Source of the DNA: Oxyruncus cristatus | Lineage: Eukaryota > Chordata > Aves > Passeriformes > Cotingidae | DNA length: 64,000 nucleotides | Assembly: GCA_013399855.1 (NCBI GenBank) | Contig: VXAY01001956.1 | Coordinates: 561,068-625,067, forward strand | Direction of reading: 5' to 3' | Shown here: one piece after another, positions 62,975 through 64,000 of the stretch | Numbering within the stretch: the first letter of the stretch is position 1 | Layout of the letters: each line of letters begins with the position of its first letter | Program-made: the position numbers and the translations under genes | Notes under the pieces: generated by a model | What the model was told of the DNA's origin: nothing | Seen by the model: the letters and a program-made list of their open reading frames with translations, nothing else | Database searches by the model: none

Positions 62975-63183
62975 GAAGTCATTTCTTCACCGGAGGGGTT
63001 GTTAAACATTGGAACGGGCTGCCCAGGGAGGCGGTGGAGTCGCCATCCCTGGAGGTATTTAAGGGAAGACTGGATGTTGCACTCAGAGCCGTGGTCTGGT
63101 TGACGTGGTGGCGTTCGGTCGTAGGTTGAAACTCGATGGATCTCAGAGGTCTTTTCCAACCTAATTGATTCTGGGATTCTGTA
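62975..63183 (+). mobile_element. CR1 LINE 3' fragment upstream of EXOC3
   Basis: It begins aagtcatttcttcaccggag and runs through aacattggaacgggctgccc, cctggaggtatttaaggg and aggtcttttccaacctaatt to gattctgggattctgta. It has the same tail type as 35081-35345. Confidence 0.94.
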
Positions 63184-64000
63184 AGGGTGCCACAGGTGAA
63201 TAAGCTGCAAATCACGCGGTACCTTCAGATCCGTGTGAAAGTGCCTTTGCCCGTCAGAGGAGAGGGGAAAGTCCTCACTTAGCCCGCTGTCGGTCTCTTC
63301 ATGCGTTGCCCAGACCCCAGGGTGCTGCCGTGCCATGAAGCGATGCGTCGCGGAGCGCGGCGTGGCCGCCGGGATGCGGCTGGCCATGGCCTTCCCTGGC
63401 TCAGGGAAGCTGCCTGCTTAGGATTTAATTTATATGTAAGAGAAAATTATGGTGCTTATTAAAAGTCAAGTGGTTATGAAATTAGCACCGGATTGTTGGA
63501 TCCAGTGGGAAACGTGGACGACACGAGATGCCTCCTGGGGCCTGGTTTGTTAGCTGGGTTTGTGTCGGGGTTGCCATAGCAGCTAGCAGCAACGCCAAGT
63601 GCCCGGTCAGATCTCAGGCTTTAAAACCCTAGTGAAGTGCTCTGTGCCGAGCACTTCGCAGCCGGACCTGCAGCTGTTGTTTAAGAAGGAGCTTAACCTG
63701 TCCCCCAACACGTGAGTTCCCACCTACAGCAGCTTGATTGGTGAGAAATTAGAGTTATGCAATTAGAAATAAAGTTTTGGTAGCAGGCAACCTTTTATCA
63801 TTTTGAAATCTGCTTAGATCTTCTCTTTTTAAATCAGTGACCAAAAGCAGAGAATTGTTTTTTCCTTTCCTTGCTAGTCTGATACTGATGCTGTAACAGG
63901 GATAAAAATACTGAAGGTGTGGTTATTAAGATGTTACACTATCCAGTAAATTTTTTTTTATTTTAGGTTGAGTTTTGTGTAGTGGTGCAGATGGAGGAGA
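63184..64000. other. Right flank, no recognised gene
   Basis: Moderately GC-rich DNA grading to AT-rich. One open plus-strand stretch ending at a good donor (AACAC|gtgagt at 63711/63712) reads VKCSVPSTSQPDLQLLFKK and on to NLSPNT, without an ATG in view. It could be an exon of a transcript divergent from EXOC3 but is not supported further. Confidence 0.4.

Overview
This is a stretch of a vertebrate nuclear genome, almost certainly a bird and probably a passerine. Coding sequence is sparse and cut into short GT-AG exons. The dominant repeat is CR1 LINE, recognised by 3' tails of the GGTTGGAAGGGACC / ATTCTATGAT type. There is a short tRNA-Ile-headed SINE with a CR1 tail (TguSINE1-like) and one LTR with the typical end of an avian endogenous retrovirus. 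Two CpG-island promoters are visible. No CRISPR array, operon or bacterial feature is present, and I found no functional stand-alone tRNA or rRNA gene.

Left third, plus strand (8064-22041, possibly from about 2006): a gene of at least 11 coding exons for a protein I cannot name. Exon phases join without a break into 542 residues plus stop. It carries one U1/matrin-type C2H2 zinc finger, a short basic stretch, a long Ser/Tyr/Asn/Trp-rich region with tandem W-containing repeats, and a compact C-terminus. Its 5' end is not resolved. Introns hold a CR1 with remnants of reverse transcriptase, the LTR (containing an exact 260-bp-offset duplication beside a single N, probably an assembly error) and an AT-rich microsatellite.

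Middle, minus strand (26121-35803): PDCD6 (ALG-2), six coding exons, 186 residues, five EF-hand loops, with a CpG-island promoter at about 35.6-36.1 kb. It converges tail to tail with the zinc-finger gene. The tandem splice donor that yields the Gly-Phe-deleted ALG-2 isoform is preserved.

Right half, minus strand (37623-60258 coding; untranslated first exon near 62.6 kb): EXOC3 (Sec6), twelve coding exons that sum exactly to 745 codons plus stop. Its CpG-island promoter at about 62.0-62.7 kb is broken by a 46-base run of N. EXOC3 ends about 1 kb upstream of the PDCD6 promoter, so the two lie head to tail.

The rest is introns and intergenic DNA with CR1 fragments, microsatellites, small palindromes and local duplications. 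PDCD6 (calcium-dependent adaptor of ESCRT and COPII coats) and EXOC3 (exocyst tethering) both act in membrane traffic, but nothing in the sequence shows that their adjacency is functional. The least understood element is the zinc-finger gene. I saw no convincing new multi-gene system.
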